From Syngnathus acus (Eukaryota > Chordata > Actinopteri > Syngnathiformes > Syngnathidae): DNA of 64,000 bases. The stretch spans positions 19,950,431 through 20,014,430 of the forward strand of contig NC_051094.1 in NCBI RefSeq assembly GCF_901709675.1. Reading direction: 5' to 3'. Both the position numbers and the translations under genes were made by a program. The number at the start of each line of letters is the position of its first letter. The first letter of the stretch is position 1. Positions 30,474-43,335 of the stretch are shown piece after piece. Under the pieces are notes generated by a model. The model was given only the letters and a program-made list of their open reading frames with translations, was not told where the DNA came from and searched no databases.

Positions 30474-31399
30474 GGCAAGTGCACCCCTACACCATCAGCG
30501 ACTCCCCGGTGGTTGCGGCTTTTTGTGGCATCACTTGGAGCGCAGGGCTTTGCCTGCCCATATGACAATAATGGCCAATGGGAACTTGTTGATCTGTTTC
30601 CTTGCAGCTGATTGGTTTAGCAGTTCTAACTGCACTTTATCTCAGCCTCCCGTACTTTATTCACCCCGTCTGCGTCAACATGCGAATCAGCAGCACCTCA
30701 GACTTGCACTTCATTACACACATACTCTGACGTCTCCGCTCCTCGATGTTCAAGCGGAGTAGAACTGTGTGTCTGCTTGTCACTCCCGATCAGATTGTCC
30801 TGTTTGCCTGTCATAAAATTATAAAAGTCTTGCGCGTATACCCTCGCGCTGGGCAGCGGGGGGTGACAGCCGGTCAGCACGGCAAGAGCAGAGCGGAGCC
30901 GTTGCACGTTTCCACTTTAAAATGACGAGCCGGTCAGCGAGCTCGCGTCGTGCAGGGATCTCGTAACATAGCGGGTCAGGCAAACGAGAATCAGGTGGCA
31001 GGCGTGCGTGTCAAAACAGACAAAACTGTGAGGACTGACATCGTGTAGGCGTCTCGTAACACAGCGGGTCAGGCAAACGAGAATCAGATGGCAGGCGTGC
31101 CTGTCAAAACAGACAAAACTGTGAGGACTGACAATTAGCAGTTCCGTATTGGCGAAGCGCGCCTCAGTGTTCTAGCACGGAGGGTGCGTGATGCTATAGG
31201 CCAGCAGGGCGAGAGCGGAGATGTGACACAGCCGCGGACAAACGAACAATGCACCGCCGTGCAGAAACAGTCGGGACAACGGCAGTGAGCGTAACCGCGT
31301 ATGTCGGAAGAAAGCACTGCCGTCCAGGATTTGGGACAGGCACTAAGCGTAGGGTGTGCCTCTGAGCAACGTGTGGATGCTCTCGTGCTGGGCTGCATC
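30474..31399. other. repeat-like stretch with 93-bp tandem duplication
   Basis: There is no coding exon. A 93-bp unit is tandemly duplicated at ~30952-31137 (ending each time in 'aaactgtgaggactgaca'). The text around 30836-30905 ('ctcgcgctgggcagcgggg...gcagagcggagccgt') reappears at ~33065 and ~41510, so the ERV-A copies lie inside copies of a common older repeat. Confidence 0.5.
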
Positions 31400-32950
31400 A
31401 TAGTGTTGGCTAGTGAGTGAACGATTCGGTGAAAAGAACATCTTTTCAGTGAACGAATCATTTCCTAAGGTGATTTGTTCTTTTTTCAGTTCACATGACT
31501 TCAACCAACATGCAATAACATAACTTATCCCACACAGTAGGTGTCGGTAATGCGCATTGAAGCTGGTGCCACCTCGCCGTAAAACAAAACGAAGAAGAAA
31601 ATGACATAACTTCCCGTTCACGAACGAGTCGTGAATTGCATTTCCCGTTCATCAACTGAACGGATCTGTGAGTGAACGAATCAGTGAGTGAGTGATTTGC
31701 ATTTCCCGTTCATCACGAGAACGGATCAGTGAGGGAACGAGTCCTGACTTTTCCGTTCCCGAACGAGTCAATGAGTGAACTGCCTTCCCGTGCATCAACG
31801 GGTCAGTCAGTGAACGTGTTGCGTCTCCTTGCGTGAACAATTCAGTGAATGAACGTGAACTATGTAAGCCAGAATGTAGATAAACGATTTGCCAAGGAAA
31901 GAAAGAACCACTCACTGAAACACCACTTCTTTTGTGCTCGTTTTCTCCAAGCTAACGACTAACTTTATTGCATGAAGGAATGCGCCGATATGCAACAGGG
32001 AGATTATGCAGTAGTTCTTAAATAACACGTGCATGCATATATGCGCCTAAATATAGTTATCCAATATATCTACTGTAATTTCACATTAGATTGCTGGTTT
32101 GAAATTTACTTTTATTATTATTATTATTATTTTAATATACGTTTGTGTTAAAACTTGCTGGTGTTTTATTCCTTGTTTTTATTTTTGCCCATTAAAACAT
32201 AAAAATCTGCCATTTGGTTAACTGCTTTATATGACAATATGTATATGTGTTTTACGTTGTTTCTGAGTTGGTGTCCCCCAAAATAACAAATGTAGGCATA
32301 ACGGGGTTTTTTTCAACCTTTTGTTCAAATACAGTATCTTTTCTTTTGCTTATTGTTTCAGTATCTTTTTATTTATTTCCGTATTTTATTATTGTTTATA
32401 TTTGTGTGCATTTTGCAATAAACCTATATAAAGAGCAGTCGTCAAATACACATTCTTGACACGTGATTGTACAAAACAAATGCACAATCCTTTCTCAGGT
32501 AATTTGAGCTCACACAAACGTGTGTTGGCTGGGATAGTGAACGTGAGTGAAGAGATCACTTCCTGAAGTAATTCGTTATTTTTTCAGTTCATGACTTCAA
32601 CCAACATGCATTACCGTAACTTAACCCACACAGTATAGGTGGTGTTGGTAATGCGCATTGAAGCTGGTGCCACCTCGCCGTGAAACAAAACGAAGAAGAA
32701 AATGACAACTTCCCGTTCACGAACGAGTCGTGAATTGCATTTCCCGTTCATCAACTGAACGGATCTGTGGGTGAACGAGTCAGTGAGTGAGTGATTTGCA
32801 TTTCCAGTTCATCGCGAGAACGGATCAGCGAGGGAACGAGTCCTGATTTTCCCGAACGATTCGTTGAACGATTTGTTTGAACGAATCTTCTGAGTGGACT
32901 GCTTCTAAAGATTCTGTTCACTTAAAAGAACTGGAATGCACATCACTAGT
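31400..32950. mobile_element. hAT-like element with long internal duplication
   Basis: The left end 'tagtgttggctagtgagtga' and the right end '...tgcacatcactag' are roughly inverted and rich in 'gaacga' words. A segment of roughly 340-370 bp at ~31413-31780 is repeated at ~32538-32850 (with 'gcattgaagctggtgccacc' in both). Between them is AT-rich sequence. There is no transposase. The boundaries are approximate. Confidence 0.45.
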
Positions 32951-33161
32951 GCGTCAGACAGTCAGCACCGCAAGATCAGTGCGGAGCCGTGACACATTTA
33001 CACTTTAAAATGTTTAAAAATACAATAAAGTGTTTAAAAACAAAATTATAAGTCTTGTGCGAATGCACTCGCGCTGGGTAGTGGGGGTGCGTCAGTCGGC
33101 CAGCACAGAATAGAAGAGAGGAGCCGTGACACTTTAAAATGTTTTTAAAAGTGTTTAAAAT

Positions 33162-33616
33162 TGTTGTGAATTTTTATTCTGGTATCATGCAATGTATATC
33201 TCACTAGTAAGCCTAAGTGTGACCGGGTCATGTTCGGGTCAGGTTCGTGCGGGATTGTTTGGGGCTTGGTCCAGGAATGTAGGCTCATTGGCACCAGACA
33301 CATCTGGTTTCCATTAACAACTGCTAAGATATGCACCGTGTAGAGTTAGGGAGGCTGACTTGGGGGTCATAAATCATCCAACAGCCCCGTGTGCGCGCAC
33401 CCGAGTGAAGGGAAGCGCGGGGGTATAGGTTTTAGGGCGAGAGTAGACAAGGGACTCGACATCTTGGCTAGGGCGCGAGACACTTCTCTTTGACATCGGT
33501 TGAATAAAATCTTTCCCCAATCAGCCATGTGTCACTGAAGTTTTCCTTCCCCAAGCCAGCCACTTTTTCACCGTTTGTTTGGAAGACCAGCTGACCATCG
33601 AAGAGAATTCACCACA
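33162..33616 (+). repeat. 5' LTR of ERV-A
   Basis: It starts TGTTGTGAATTTTTATTC and ends GAATTCACCACA. It contains AATAAA at 33503-33508 and a TATA-like 'gggggtatagg' near 33420. It differs from the 3' LTR at a modest number of positions, which could be used to date the insertion. Confidence 0.92.
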
Positions 33617-33621
33617 ATTTT

Positions 33622-33639
33622 TGGCGTCACGAACAGTTC
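33622..33639 (+). promoter_or_regulatory. putative tRNA primer-binding site
   Basis: TGGCGTCACGAACAGTTC begins with the TGG expected opposite a tRNA CCA end and lies 5 bases after the LTR. I cannot name the matching tRNA with certainty. Confidence 0.6.
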
Positions 33640-33824
33640 TCGTGTCATTCGGGGAGCCCTCACCCGCCTGGGTGTGAGCATTGAGCGTCGTCCGGCCGGC
33701 AGGCTGAGTTTGAGGTGAGAAGCTTGCACTCACAGTATCGCGATGTGCTCGTGCCTGGTGTGGGGGGGACGAAGGGGCTCCTAAGCGGGACAGTTAATGG
33801 GCCTGGTGTGCCAGTGGCTGGCAA

Positions 33825-33845
33825 GGGGGGGGGGGGGGGGGGGGG
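33825..33845 (+). repeat. 21-base G run in ERV-A leader
   Basis: This is an uninterrupted poly(G) run. It can slip in sequencing, so its length should be treated with caution. Confidence 0.9.
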
Positions 33846-34379
33846 ATTTGTCTCCCCTAGCTGAATGTCGACGAGATGTGGATTTTGAAAGGGGGAGTAG
33901 CCCCAATACGAAAATGAAAATGTTCAATAAAAATAGAAAAAAGGCAAATAAAAATGGAAAAATAGCATAAAACTTAATGGGGAATGTGCACAACAGTGTG
34001 AGTGATATGTCTGGTGTGAATGATGAATGAGAACGGAAATGCCCCGAGTGAGAGGGCAGGTTGGACAGGACGGGATGTCTGGGACATCGCCGCTCGGATG
34101 TCACGGGAGAATAATAATAGAAAGTCCCATAAAACATGGACTTTATTTTGGCGACAGATCCGATGGAGGATAGAAATTTTAGCTGTGTGATTGAGGCGAA
34201 AACACAGATACGATTGAACACTGTTTGCGACAAGAGACATGCGCCACCAAGCCACCGGAGGCACAATTCCCGGGACGTGCTGGGACATTGAGATCGCACC
34301 CAATGGCCGTACGGGCCGAGTGCGATTTTTCAGATTTTCGGTGGTGGCATTTGTCTCTATAAAGGTCTCACATAAAAAG

Positions 34380-34776
34380 GAGGCTTGCTGCAGACCGCGA
34401 TTGGCAGAGCGGAGGAGTGCGCAGCCTTGGCATCCGTAGCTGTGTGATTGAATGCGGGAGAATTACCGGCTGGGTCTGGGACCATGAGTGCCGAAGAGAA
34501 TGAAGCGCGCAGACCACGTTATTTGGGCACTGATCAGATTAGGAGTTTGTGCGGGTTGCGCGGTTCCCCCGGCTGACCGCTGGCGCGTTAGCCTCTTAGA
34601 GAGATACTCTTTGGGCAACTTACCTGGGGAACTGGTGCGCTGCGGTCGTACCCAAAGTCCACACGGTTCGATTCCGATTGTCGAGGCGCACTGTAATAGC
34701 ACACACGCCTGTCCAAGTCTGATGAAATTTACGGCTTGCAGCAGACCGCAATTGGCAGAGCGGAGGAGTGTGCAGC
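34380..34776 (+). repeat. direct repeat pair in ERV-A interior
   Basis: A ~45-bp unit containing 'attggcagagcggaggagtg' occurs at ~34380-34425 and again at ~34732-34776, about 350 bp apart. Confidence 0.75.
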
Positions 34777-37700
34777 CGATAGAAATTGGAAAACGTGGAA
34801 AAAGAGGCCTCAGGGGGTTTAATATTGGTATACCATGTAAGAAAAGTAATTTGTGTGCACACTGAAGTTAAAAATCTGCAGTATAAGGGGAAATGCAAAG
34901 CGCTCTTAGGGGAAACAAAGATAAGACGTGCAAAGGGCATGTTTGTAAGTGCACCTGCGCACGGTAGGAAGCCACAGAATGACCAAACCGCATGGAAGCG
35001 GTTAGTAAGAAGCTACATGAGAGATGGATTTGAATCCCTTTGTCTGTGTTCTGTGTTCGTGCGTAATCTCTGTAAAGTTTGTGTCAGTCTGTCGTCGTTC
35101 GTCTGAGCTCTGTGTGCGCGCTTTGTGTATTGGGCGTGCGGATGCGTGTGAATGTGCGGTTGTGTGCGCGCTCGGTGTGTGTGCGTTTATGTGCACACCC
35201 TGTGTGGGTGCGGGCATGTGAGGAGGAAGACGGCATGGATAAGAGAATGTTCAAGTAAGGAGGGGGCCCGGTGGGCTCTGAGGCGCGGAATGGCGCGATA
35301 CTGGCAAGGGTGGGGCTCGGCGGGACGCGCGGGCCTGGCCAGACCGTGGCGTCAACATTGATACGCTGACCCCCCCTTGTCTGCGGGCGCTGTGCCGAGG
35401 AATCCGCAAAGGCGGGGCTGGGTCCCCCCGGGAGAGGTAAATGTCGAGGAGAACTGAAGCAAGACGAGGGGAGATCAAATGTTGATGAGCAAAGGGTGCA
35501 TGACCAACAGCGAACGTGCATGATTGAAACTAAAACATCACTGGCACTAATGTTTTACAGTTTGCAAATAGGCGAGAGAGGGGCATGCTTGCAATACTCA
35601 TTAAAATACTAACGTATGTGTACCTGTGGGTCTTAGGAAAACAGTTGGGCCGTGGCAGCAGTGATTTATGGCAGGACGCCACACATTCGGCCCAAGACAG
35701 ATAGAAAGAGGGAGTGAGTGAAGAAAGGGGGGGCTAACTCGTAAATAATGAGGAGATATTGGGAATAATCTGTTGGTCCTTTCTTTAAGACCCTTTAAAT
35801 GGTTTCCTGGTGTAGATAGGTTAGCAACACGAGAGATTTAGAGGTTCAAAAGAAAGACAGTTAAAAGAAAATAACATTTTTGATTTGGACAATTGCAGGC
35901 TAACAGGAGCATGAGAAAGAAGAGCTGAGAAGCGGGATCCTATTTGATCGGGGAGATTGGAAATTCACAGCACCATATTCTAAGTCACATTTTTGAGCAA
36001 GCATGACACAGGTAATAACGTTTGAGAGATCAAGACATAGATCAGGGCTAGATGTGGAACGCAGACCTCGATGAGTTAATTTTGAATAATGATACTGAAG
36101 ACACAATGTACTGTCCCATTAAATTGGAACTATAGATGAAACGTAGCTCGAAAATAGGATGAGTTGCAGGACTTACAATATAAAGACGAGATCGCTGTTA
36201 CTAGGAGAATTTGACATTTGGTAAACAAACGTTACTAGTGAATGGATGGCAGCAGCTACATTTGGAGATAGTCTTACAAGTTTGATGTCCCAGTCTGTCA
36301 CTCTCAGTGCCAGGATTTCTGAAACTCGATCCCGAGACTCCGCCTGCAGCCGTGGACTACTACAAAACGGTGCCTGGCTTTGAGGCACCTTTGACCTTTG
36401 GCAAGGACAAAGAAAGACCGTTGTTGTGCTTGGAGGGGGCAAGTACACTCCGGAGGAAAGACGACATCCTCGGGGACGAGAAAAGACAGTGAGAAGCGGA
36501 GGAACTCACAATGTTGAAAATGGACTCATTTGAACAATGGACTCATTCGAGAGTGATGGATGGGTTGGCTCTGAAGCAACAACAAAAGAACACCAACTTG
36601 CTGCAGAAGACACATGGACATGAAGTGTCCGACGGCCAAATCGCACTCCTTGCTGTGGCGTTGCTAAACTTGGTGGAGCTTGGGTCAAGGTGGACAGGAG
36701 CTTCATTGTGCACTGAGTTTGACAGAACTGAGGAGATTTGATAAAAAATTGAATAATGTGGAGAGCTACAGAGAAAAGCATCATAGTCAGAGATTGAACA
36801 GATTTGGATAAAACAAATAGGCTAAAACGGTAAGAAACAAGAGCGAGATCTGATATTTTGGCTCGTCAGGCTTAAGAAGTAGAAGTCGAGTTAGATCAAT
36901 TTTAGAATAGGACATTTGGACTAAAGTGGATTCAGTCAAGAGGAAGCTAGGTGTACCAATGTACCAACTCAATACGATAGAAGTTTGTTGCACCATAGTG
37001 GAGGTTGGGTGGTCAGAAAGTTGGATACGTAAAATTTTTGACTTTCACACAATCATGCATAGGAGTCGCACAAGGGCACAGGTAACAAGATAATGACTGA
37101 GATAGGGCTCAATTTCAACTGCACCGACATGGCAAAGTAGAAGCAAGAGAGCTGAGTAAGGGATTATATGCTAAACAGTCCGCTATAGCGTTACCAATAG
37201 GAGATTCTATCAAAAGAAGTACTAAGAGGTGGAGGTGAAGATAACAGGAGGACGTAGATATTCGGAGGTTTGATAAGGGCAAACTCCATTGTCAAAGATA
37301 GGATTAGAGCGAGTAGGAACGGGGGCATTTTGGCATTTTAACAGGGATTGACAGCAAGGGAGATTGAGGATAGAAGATCTGGACAGCAATGCCGTAAATT
37401 ACATTAAAAACTGCTCATTCGAGGGAGAGGGCTTGGCGCTCCCTGTGTGGAGCTGCAGCTTTGCAGAGGGGGGCGGACCGCGTGAGTGAGTGGATGAAAG
37501 GAGTGGTAATAGGCGACGACTTAAGGAAGCAGGGAGAGGTGCGGGATGGTGTGACAGGCAGGATTTTTAGGAAAAAAAAAAAAAGGGGGGAGTGAGACAC
37601 GCAAAGAGGGGCAATAAAGAGAAGCAGACTGAGAAACATATTTGAGCAAGACAACAGGAAAAAGGCGGAGAGCCAAATGATGACGTAAAAAGCCAGAGGG

Positions 37701-39800
37701 AATAGTCTGACCCATCTTTATTGAATTTAATTAGGATAAGTAATAGAGATCGAGTTTGTAGGAGCAATCTGAGGTTATGGAGGCTCCCCCAAAACGCGGG
37801 TCTCACAGTTAGCCCCTCAGATAGACATATATGACAATTTGCGATGAATCTGATGGGCGAGTTGATGGAAAATTGAATTGGAGATTTTACAATAGGTCAT
37901 GTTGACGAGTATGTCCGAATGTGAAGAGTTACTGTTAGGAGTCAATGTTTGCCTGCACACTAACATACTAACTTTGCTTAGTGTGGGAGGAGAGATGAGT
38001 GATAGAGACGAATGAGTGTGTCTGTGAGTGTGTGGATGGGTGCGTGCGCGTGTGATCGTCTATGACTGTGTGTGCGCAGTATGACTGGCCAGAGAGGTCT
38101 GAATTTGGGGGGATGTGTTTGCAATTGACGATAAAATTCCTCTCACCTGAAGGGGTGGTACAGATCGGAGGGACTGGAACTGGTAAGTGATGAGTTCCGA
38201 CCGGAACCATGGTTCAATGATCAATCAGGGGCACCATCGACAACAAAACGGTTCGATGGAGAAGGCCCATTTCAGTGATATGGTCAGATAAGACAGAACT
38301 AGTATCGAACATCAAGACTTTGGACGATTTGATGTGTGACGACTTTGAGCTCACCCAACGGGGTGTGACGGACTAGGTGGACAGTGACCAAATGTTTGAC
38401 GCTTGAGCTTGCTTGCGACAAGAGCGTCTGCTTTGTTTTTCTGTGTGACTTGATTTTTTTTGCAGCATCAGCCACCAGCCAAGGAGCGGATTGCGCGTTG
38501 CTTGCGTAACTTGTTTTCGTTCTTGCAGGTTGTCGATTGCGTTCGTGGAAAATTTGTGTTGAATTTACAAGAATATGTTAACCCTTGCCCTTTTGGTTTT
38601 TATGATGTTGATGACATGGTTTTCAGGACATGATCCACGGGTGCCAGGATTCATTTTATGACTGTTTTTATTTTGATACTTGATGTCTGTCTTTGTGTGT
38701 ACAAATGTCCGCTGTCAGCAGGGCTAAAAGCTCACTGACAGGAGTGCGATGATTTTTGTTTGTGTTGCCGAGTGTGTGGTGGACAGTCAAGTTTCAAGGA
38801 CTTGGGGTGACGGTCCCGGGTCCCAGATGGGAGCTAGAGGTTCCGCGGGCCTGGCTACAATGAGTGTGGTGATGAGGGGGGACGCTTTGCAGGTTCCTTT
38901 TGATACGTAATGACACATTGGGTGAATGTGTCAAAGGGGGGAGTGGTAAAATAGAAATGGGTGAGTAGGTTTCAATTCGTAATTGTGATATACAAAGTTT
39001 TTTTTTCCAAATTCACTTGTTTTTAAGCTTTAACATAACATGCCAGAATTTAACTAGCAGTGATGGAAGGAGCAGAAGAAGCATCTTGAAAGAAAGGGAG
39101 TTAACGGGAGACAACAACCTGGAATGGATGCGAAGCGTGGTAACAATTTAGTGACAATAAGGTTTAAGGTTTTTCAATGACAAAGCACGAAGGACAAATC
39201 ATACAGTGATTAGGGAATGGACAGTGGCACAATACACAACGAACGTTTGGAAAGTCATTGAATGTCGGAGGAAGACGGGGCCAGAAACAAGGAATGGGGA
39301 AATTTCTGAACGTGTGACTGCATTAAAGCTGCTATTACAGGGCAAATGTTTAATTATACATTTTAGGACGATTAGTTTGCATAACGAATAATGAAAGGAT
39401 TTGAGTGGTTGTACCATTTTGGAAAGATTACATGAACGTTGTTTCAGAATGATGACTGATTTGAACAGTGAGGTGGCTCGAACATAAGGCACGGATACAT
39501 AAATGTACAGATCTAGGGAACTACAGTAATGTGAGGGGTACCGGTTTGAGAATGCTACGCATCTTTAAACTGAAGAAGGAATTTGGGGGTGGAAAATAGT
39601 ATTTGGACGGGGAAAAGAGCGATTGAAGTGACATGACTGACGGGACTTCAGAAAGATGACAGTGTGATTGAGACAGTGACATCTGCGGCAGGAAAGGCTA
39701 CCAGGAACAGGTAGAATTTACATTGTGACTGGGGGGATCTAGCAACGCTATCGGCATGACGAGAAATGAAGGGAATGATTTATAAGTCCTGGAGTGCTAG

Positions 39801-39841
39801 GTTTGTTTGTTTGTTTGTTTGTTTGTTTGTTTGTTTGTTTC
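39801..39841. repeat. (GTTT)n microsatellite
   Basis: About ten GTTT units lie inside the ERV-A interior. Confidence 0.97.
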
Positions 39842-40979
39842 AGGGACCACGTGGGCCTCTGGAAAAGAGGGGTAGGTGTCGGGAGCCCTCGGGCGTTCTG
39901 ATGAGATTTCGATGAGACGATTGACACAGCTTTTTCCTCGTTGCCCCATCATCGCCAAAGAATTATTTGAGGGGGCCGGTAACAGTGGAGCTATTGGGTT
40001 GTGTTGCCCCGCCAGCGGTGGCCGACGGGGCCGGAAGGACATCCGGCCTGGGCTGCTGCCTTTGCCATTATGACTCCACATGTTCGCACTGTTAATGTCA
40101 CTTGATACAGACGGTAGCTATAGCTTGTCGTAGGTCGCCTGGCTGCTGACCGGGGCCTTTCACGGGATTCAACGGCCATCATAAGCAACAGGAGGACATT
40201 GAACGGACAGCCGGCCCGGGACAGTGCCGTCTAGTGCTACTCCCCACTGACGGCTCAGTGGACTGGATTTCACATCTGCACACGCTTTTACATGCAAAGG
40301 GCAACAAGGGGTATAATTTTCTTGCATGCTTTGATGATTCGTTTTTATACACCTCACTGTGTTACCTCGTTGTTTTGCCATGTTATTTACTTTGTTATGT
40401 GACCTCATTTGTTTACCCCGTGGCATGTTTACCATACGACATTGCATTTTGACCGATTTGTATTTGAGGGGCGTGGTTCTGTTTGTTGCTGTTTTTGGGG
40501 CTTGTGCTACACTTTGTGGAATGTGGTGTGTGCCGGAGCTCCCTTCACCTGGAGGCGTCTCTGGGGGTGTAAATGGGCCTCCCTCTTTTTCCTCGTCATT
40601 AGATTGTCGAGGTTTTTTTGACAGTGGTCCGGCAACTTTTTGGGGCTTCTAACGGGCCACTGCAAAATTTTCCTCTCCAAATTGATGGCGTTGTTGATAT
40701 ATTACCGAAGGGGGGTGTGCGGACGGCGTCAATCAGTTAATGGGGTTGGGGGATTCAATCTTGGTCAAGTGTGGTTCCTGAGAGGCCTCAGATTGCTGTC
40801 AGGGAGGAATTCGATATTAAATTAGGTTGAGCTTTCCTAGTTAATGTAACCTTAAGTAGCATGCCTTGAGCATGATTTAGGATGAGACAAATAGGTCCAA
40901 ATTGTAGACGAAAACCATCAAATGGTTGGGGGAAGGTTTTTGGATGTACCGATGTCATTTCTTGTCGTTGTGCCCCGTC

Positions 40980-40988
40980 AGGGGGGAA
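40980..40988 (+). promoter_or_regulatory. polypurine tract of ERV-A
   Basis: AGGGGGGAA lies directly before the 3' LTR and would prime plus-strand DNA synthesis in retroviral replication. Confidence 0.75.
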
Positions 40989-41439
40989 TGTTGTGAATTT
41001 TTATTCTGGTATCATGCAACGTATATCTTACTAGTAAGCCTAAGTGTGACCGGGTCATGTTCGGGTCAGGTTCGTCCGAGATTGTTTGGGGCTTGGTCCA
41101 GGAATGTAGGCTCATTGGCACCAGACACATCTGGTTTCCATTAACAACTGCTAAGATATGCACCGTGTAGAGTTAGGGAGGCTGACTGGGGGGTCATAGA
41201 TCATCCAACAGCCCCGTGTGCGCGCACCCGAGTGAAGGGAAGCGCGGGGGTATAGGTTTTAGGGCGAGAGTAGACAAGGGACTTGACATCTTGGCTAGGG
41301 CGCGAGACACTTCTCTCTGACATCGGTTGAATAAAATCTTTCCCCAATCAGCCGTGTGTAACTGAGGTTTTCCTTCCCCCAGCCACTTTTTCACCGTTTG
41401 TTTGGAAGACCAGCTGACCATCGAAGAGAATTCACCACA
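40989..41439 (+). repeat. 3' LTR of ERV-A
   Basis: It begins TGTTGTGAATTTTTATTC and ends CACCACA, with AATAAA near 41331. It is collinear with the 5' LTR, with small indels around 41360-41400. Confidence 0.92.
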
Positions 41440-41638
41440 AAATAAAATAACGTATTTAAAAGTACAATAGATTGTATAAAAACAAAATTATAAAAGTCTT
41501 GTGCTGATGCGCCCGCGCTGGGCCGCGTGCGCGCGTCAGTCGGCCAGCACGCAAGAGCAGAGAGGAGCGAGATACATTTACACTTCAAAAAAGGTTCATA
41601 AAAGTCGTGTGTGGATTTTGTAGCAATATATTTCCTCA

Positions 41639-42318
41639 TACAGTCAAACCTCAGTTTTGACCACAATCCGTTCCAGAAGGCGGTTCGAGAAGTGAATCGT
41701 TCGAATTCCGAATCTATTTTTCCCAGTACAAATAATGGACAAAAAATGTAATCCATTCCAAGACTAAAAAAAAACGCCTTTTCTAAGCATTTTTTCAGTT
41801 GCGCATTTTTGTCCGATCGCGCAACTGCAGCGCACCGCCGAACGCGCAACCGTAGCGCGCCGCCGACCGCGCAACTGCACCGCGCTGGTCGCATTATTGT
41901 GACAGAGCTGTCGCTGAAATTTAGAAAATATTTTTAAAGTCCTGATGTACTTTCCAAATTTTAAGTGCAACTCTGCACAAGGAGCTTAATTTGGTCCGAT
42001 CGCGCAACTGCATCGCCCCGGGCGCTCACTCTCGCATTGCTTTAAGAGCGTCTTTGTGTTTTAGGATGGCTTTACTGCTGCCAGTTGCTTTCTTTGGAGG
42101 CATGATTAGGGGTTAATACAATCCTCAAAGTAACGATAATACAATAACGACGAACGGAGTCAGTCGGGATCCGGGCCGCGCGGTCGGGTTTTCTCGGGTC
42201 CTCTCGGCTCATCTCGTGAGGTTCGACCTCCAAATTTTTGTTCGACAACAGACGCAAAAAAATCTTGTATTTTTCGTTCGAATTCCGATTTGTTCGAGAA
42301 CCGGGACGTTTGACTGTA
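41639..42318. mobile_element. TA-target MITE, 'GTCAAACCTC' family, copy 4
   Basis: It begins TACAGTCAAACCTCAG. It ends GTTTGACTGTA, with the inner part of the right terminal repeat deleted ('ccgggacgtttgactgta'). The 680-bp body matches the copy at 1059. Confidence 0.82.
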
Positions 42319-42480
42319 TTCACTTTCTTATTTATTTAAATAAATAAGATTGTTTTTGCAACTCAGTTTGACTTAAAATATTTTACAGAAGTGTTTAAAA
42401 ATACACAGTGTTTAAAAAAACAAAGTGTATAAAACTATAATAAAGGTTCATAAAAGTCTTGTGCGGATATTGTATATATT

Positions 42481-43335
42481 TACCGTATTTTCCGCACTAT
42501 TAGGCGCACTTAAAAACTTACATTTTACTCAAAAGCCGACAGTGCGCCTTATAGTCCAGTGTATATATGGATCAATTGATGAATTCGTTGATCCATACTG
42601 GTTGTACACAGTGCTCTGCCAAAATGTTTCAGTACGTTTTAGTACGACTAGTAAATTACAAGGTCGCATCGCTTCCCAACATTACGGCAACTGTGGTCAG
42701 GGGGCGTCACCGAATAGCTGTTGTACCCGCGAGGCTATTTCATTTCAAAATAGGCTGCTCCGTTAATGTTTCGAGTAAATTTACGGATTGATATGGAAGG
42801 GAAACATAGGTAAGCAGTACCAATGTGTTAGATCAAACTTTAGTCAGTTCCGATCATTTTATAGGAGATCGTTTGAGAAACGCGATTGTTTACACTTTGC
42901 TGAGGCTCATGGGGGTCTGCGAGCTGAGGCTCATGGGAGTTTGCGGGTGGCTAATGCTATAATAATAGCTGCTATACGCACAAGGCTATTTCATGTCAAA
43001 ATAGGCTGCTCTGTTAATGTTTCGAGTAAATTTACGGATCGATATGGAAGGGAAACATAGGTAAGCAGTACCAGTGTTAGATCGAACTTTAGTCAGTTCT
43101 GATCATTTTATAGGAGATTGTTTGAGAAACGCGATTGTTTACAGAGGGCTTATTGGTTATTGGCTAGTGGATGCATACCGCAACCCTAGTCAACCTCAGT
43201 TTGTTGCAGTATAGCTTCTATTTTATGCGCCTTTTAATCCGGTGCGCCCTATATATGAAATAATTTCTAAAATAAAAAATTCAATGAGGGTGCGCCTTAT
43301 AATCCAGTGCGCCTTTTGGTGCGAAAAATACGGTA
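42481..43335. mobile_element. TA-target MITE, 'TACCGTATTTTCCGC' family
   Basis: The left end TACCGTATTTTCCGCACTAT is matched by 'gtgcgaaaaatacggta' at the right. Subterminal 'gcgccttatagtccagtg' words repeat at both ends. The interior holds a 251-bp tandem duplication starting at ~42732 and ~42983. Confidence 0.8.

Larger units (their letters stand above)
33162..41439 (+). mobile_element. ERV family A, two LTRs, coding region decayed
   Basis: The 5' LTR (33162-33616) and 3' LTR (40989-41439) enclose 7.4 kb, flanked by a 4-bp duplication, AAAT (33158-33161, 41440-41443). A primer-binding-like site follows the 5' LTR after 5 bases, and a polypurine tract precedes the 3' LTR. No frame above about 125 codons lies on the sense strand, and I recognise no intact gag, pol or env. 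A 61-codon segment at 36307 is shared with the mosaic ERV at 56933. Sequence near 38440-38640 matches 47400-47600 (minus) and may come from env. It is either an old decayed provirus or a non-autonomous passenger. Confidence 0.85.

Noticed and set aside
33974-34303. Minus-strand frames of 109-172 codons at the ERV-A leader
   Set aside because: They are antisense to the ERV, rich in low-complexity residues caused by the G run, and have no recognised motif.
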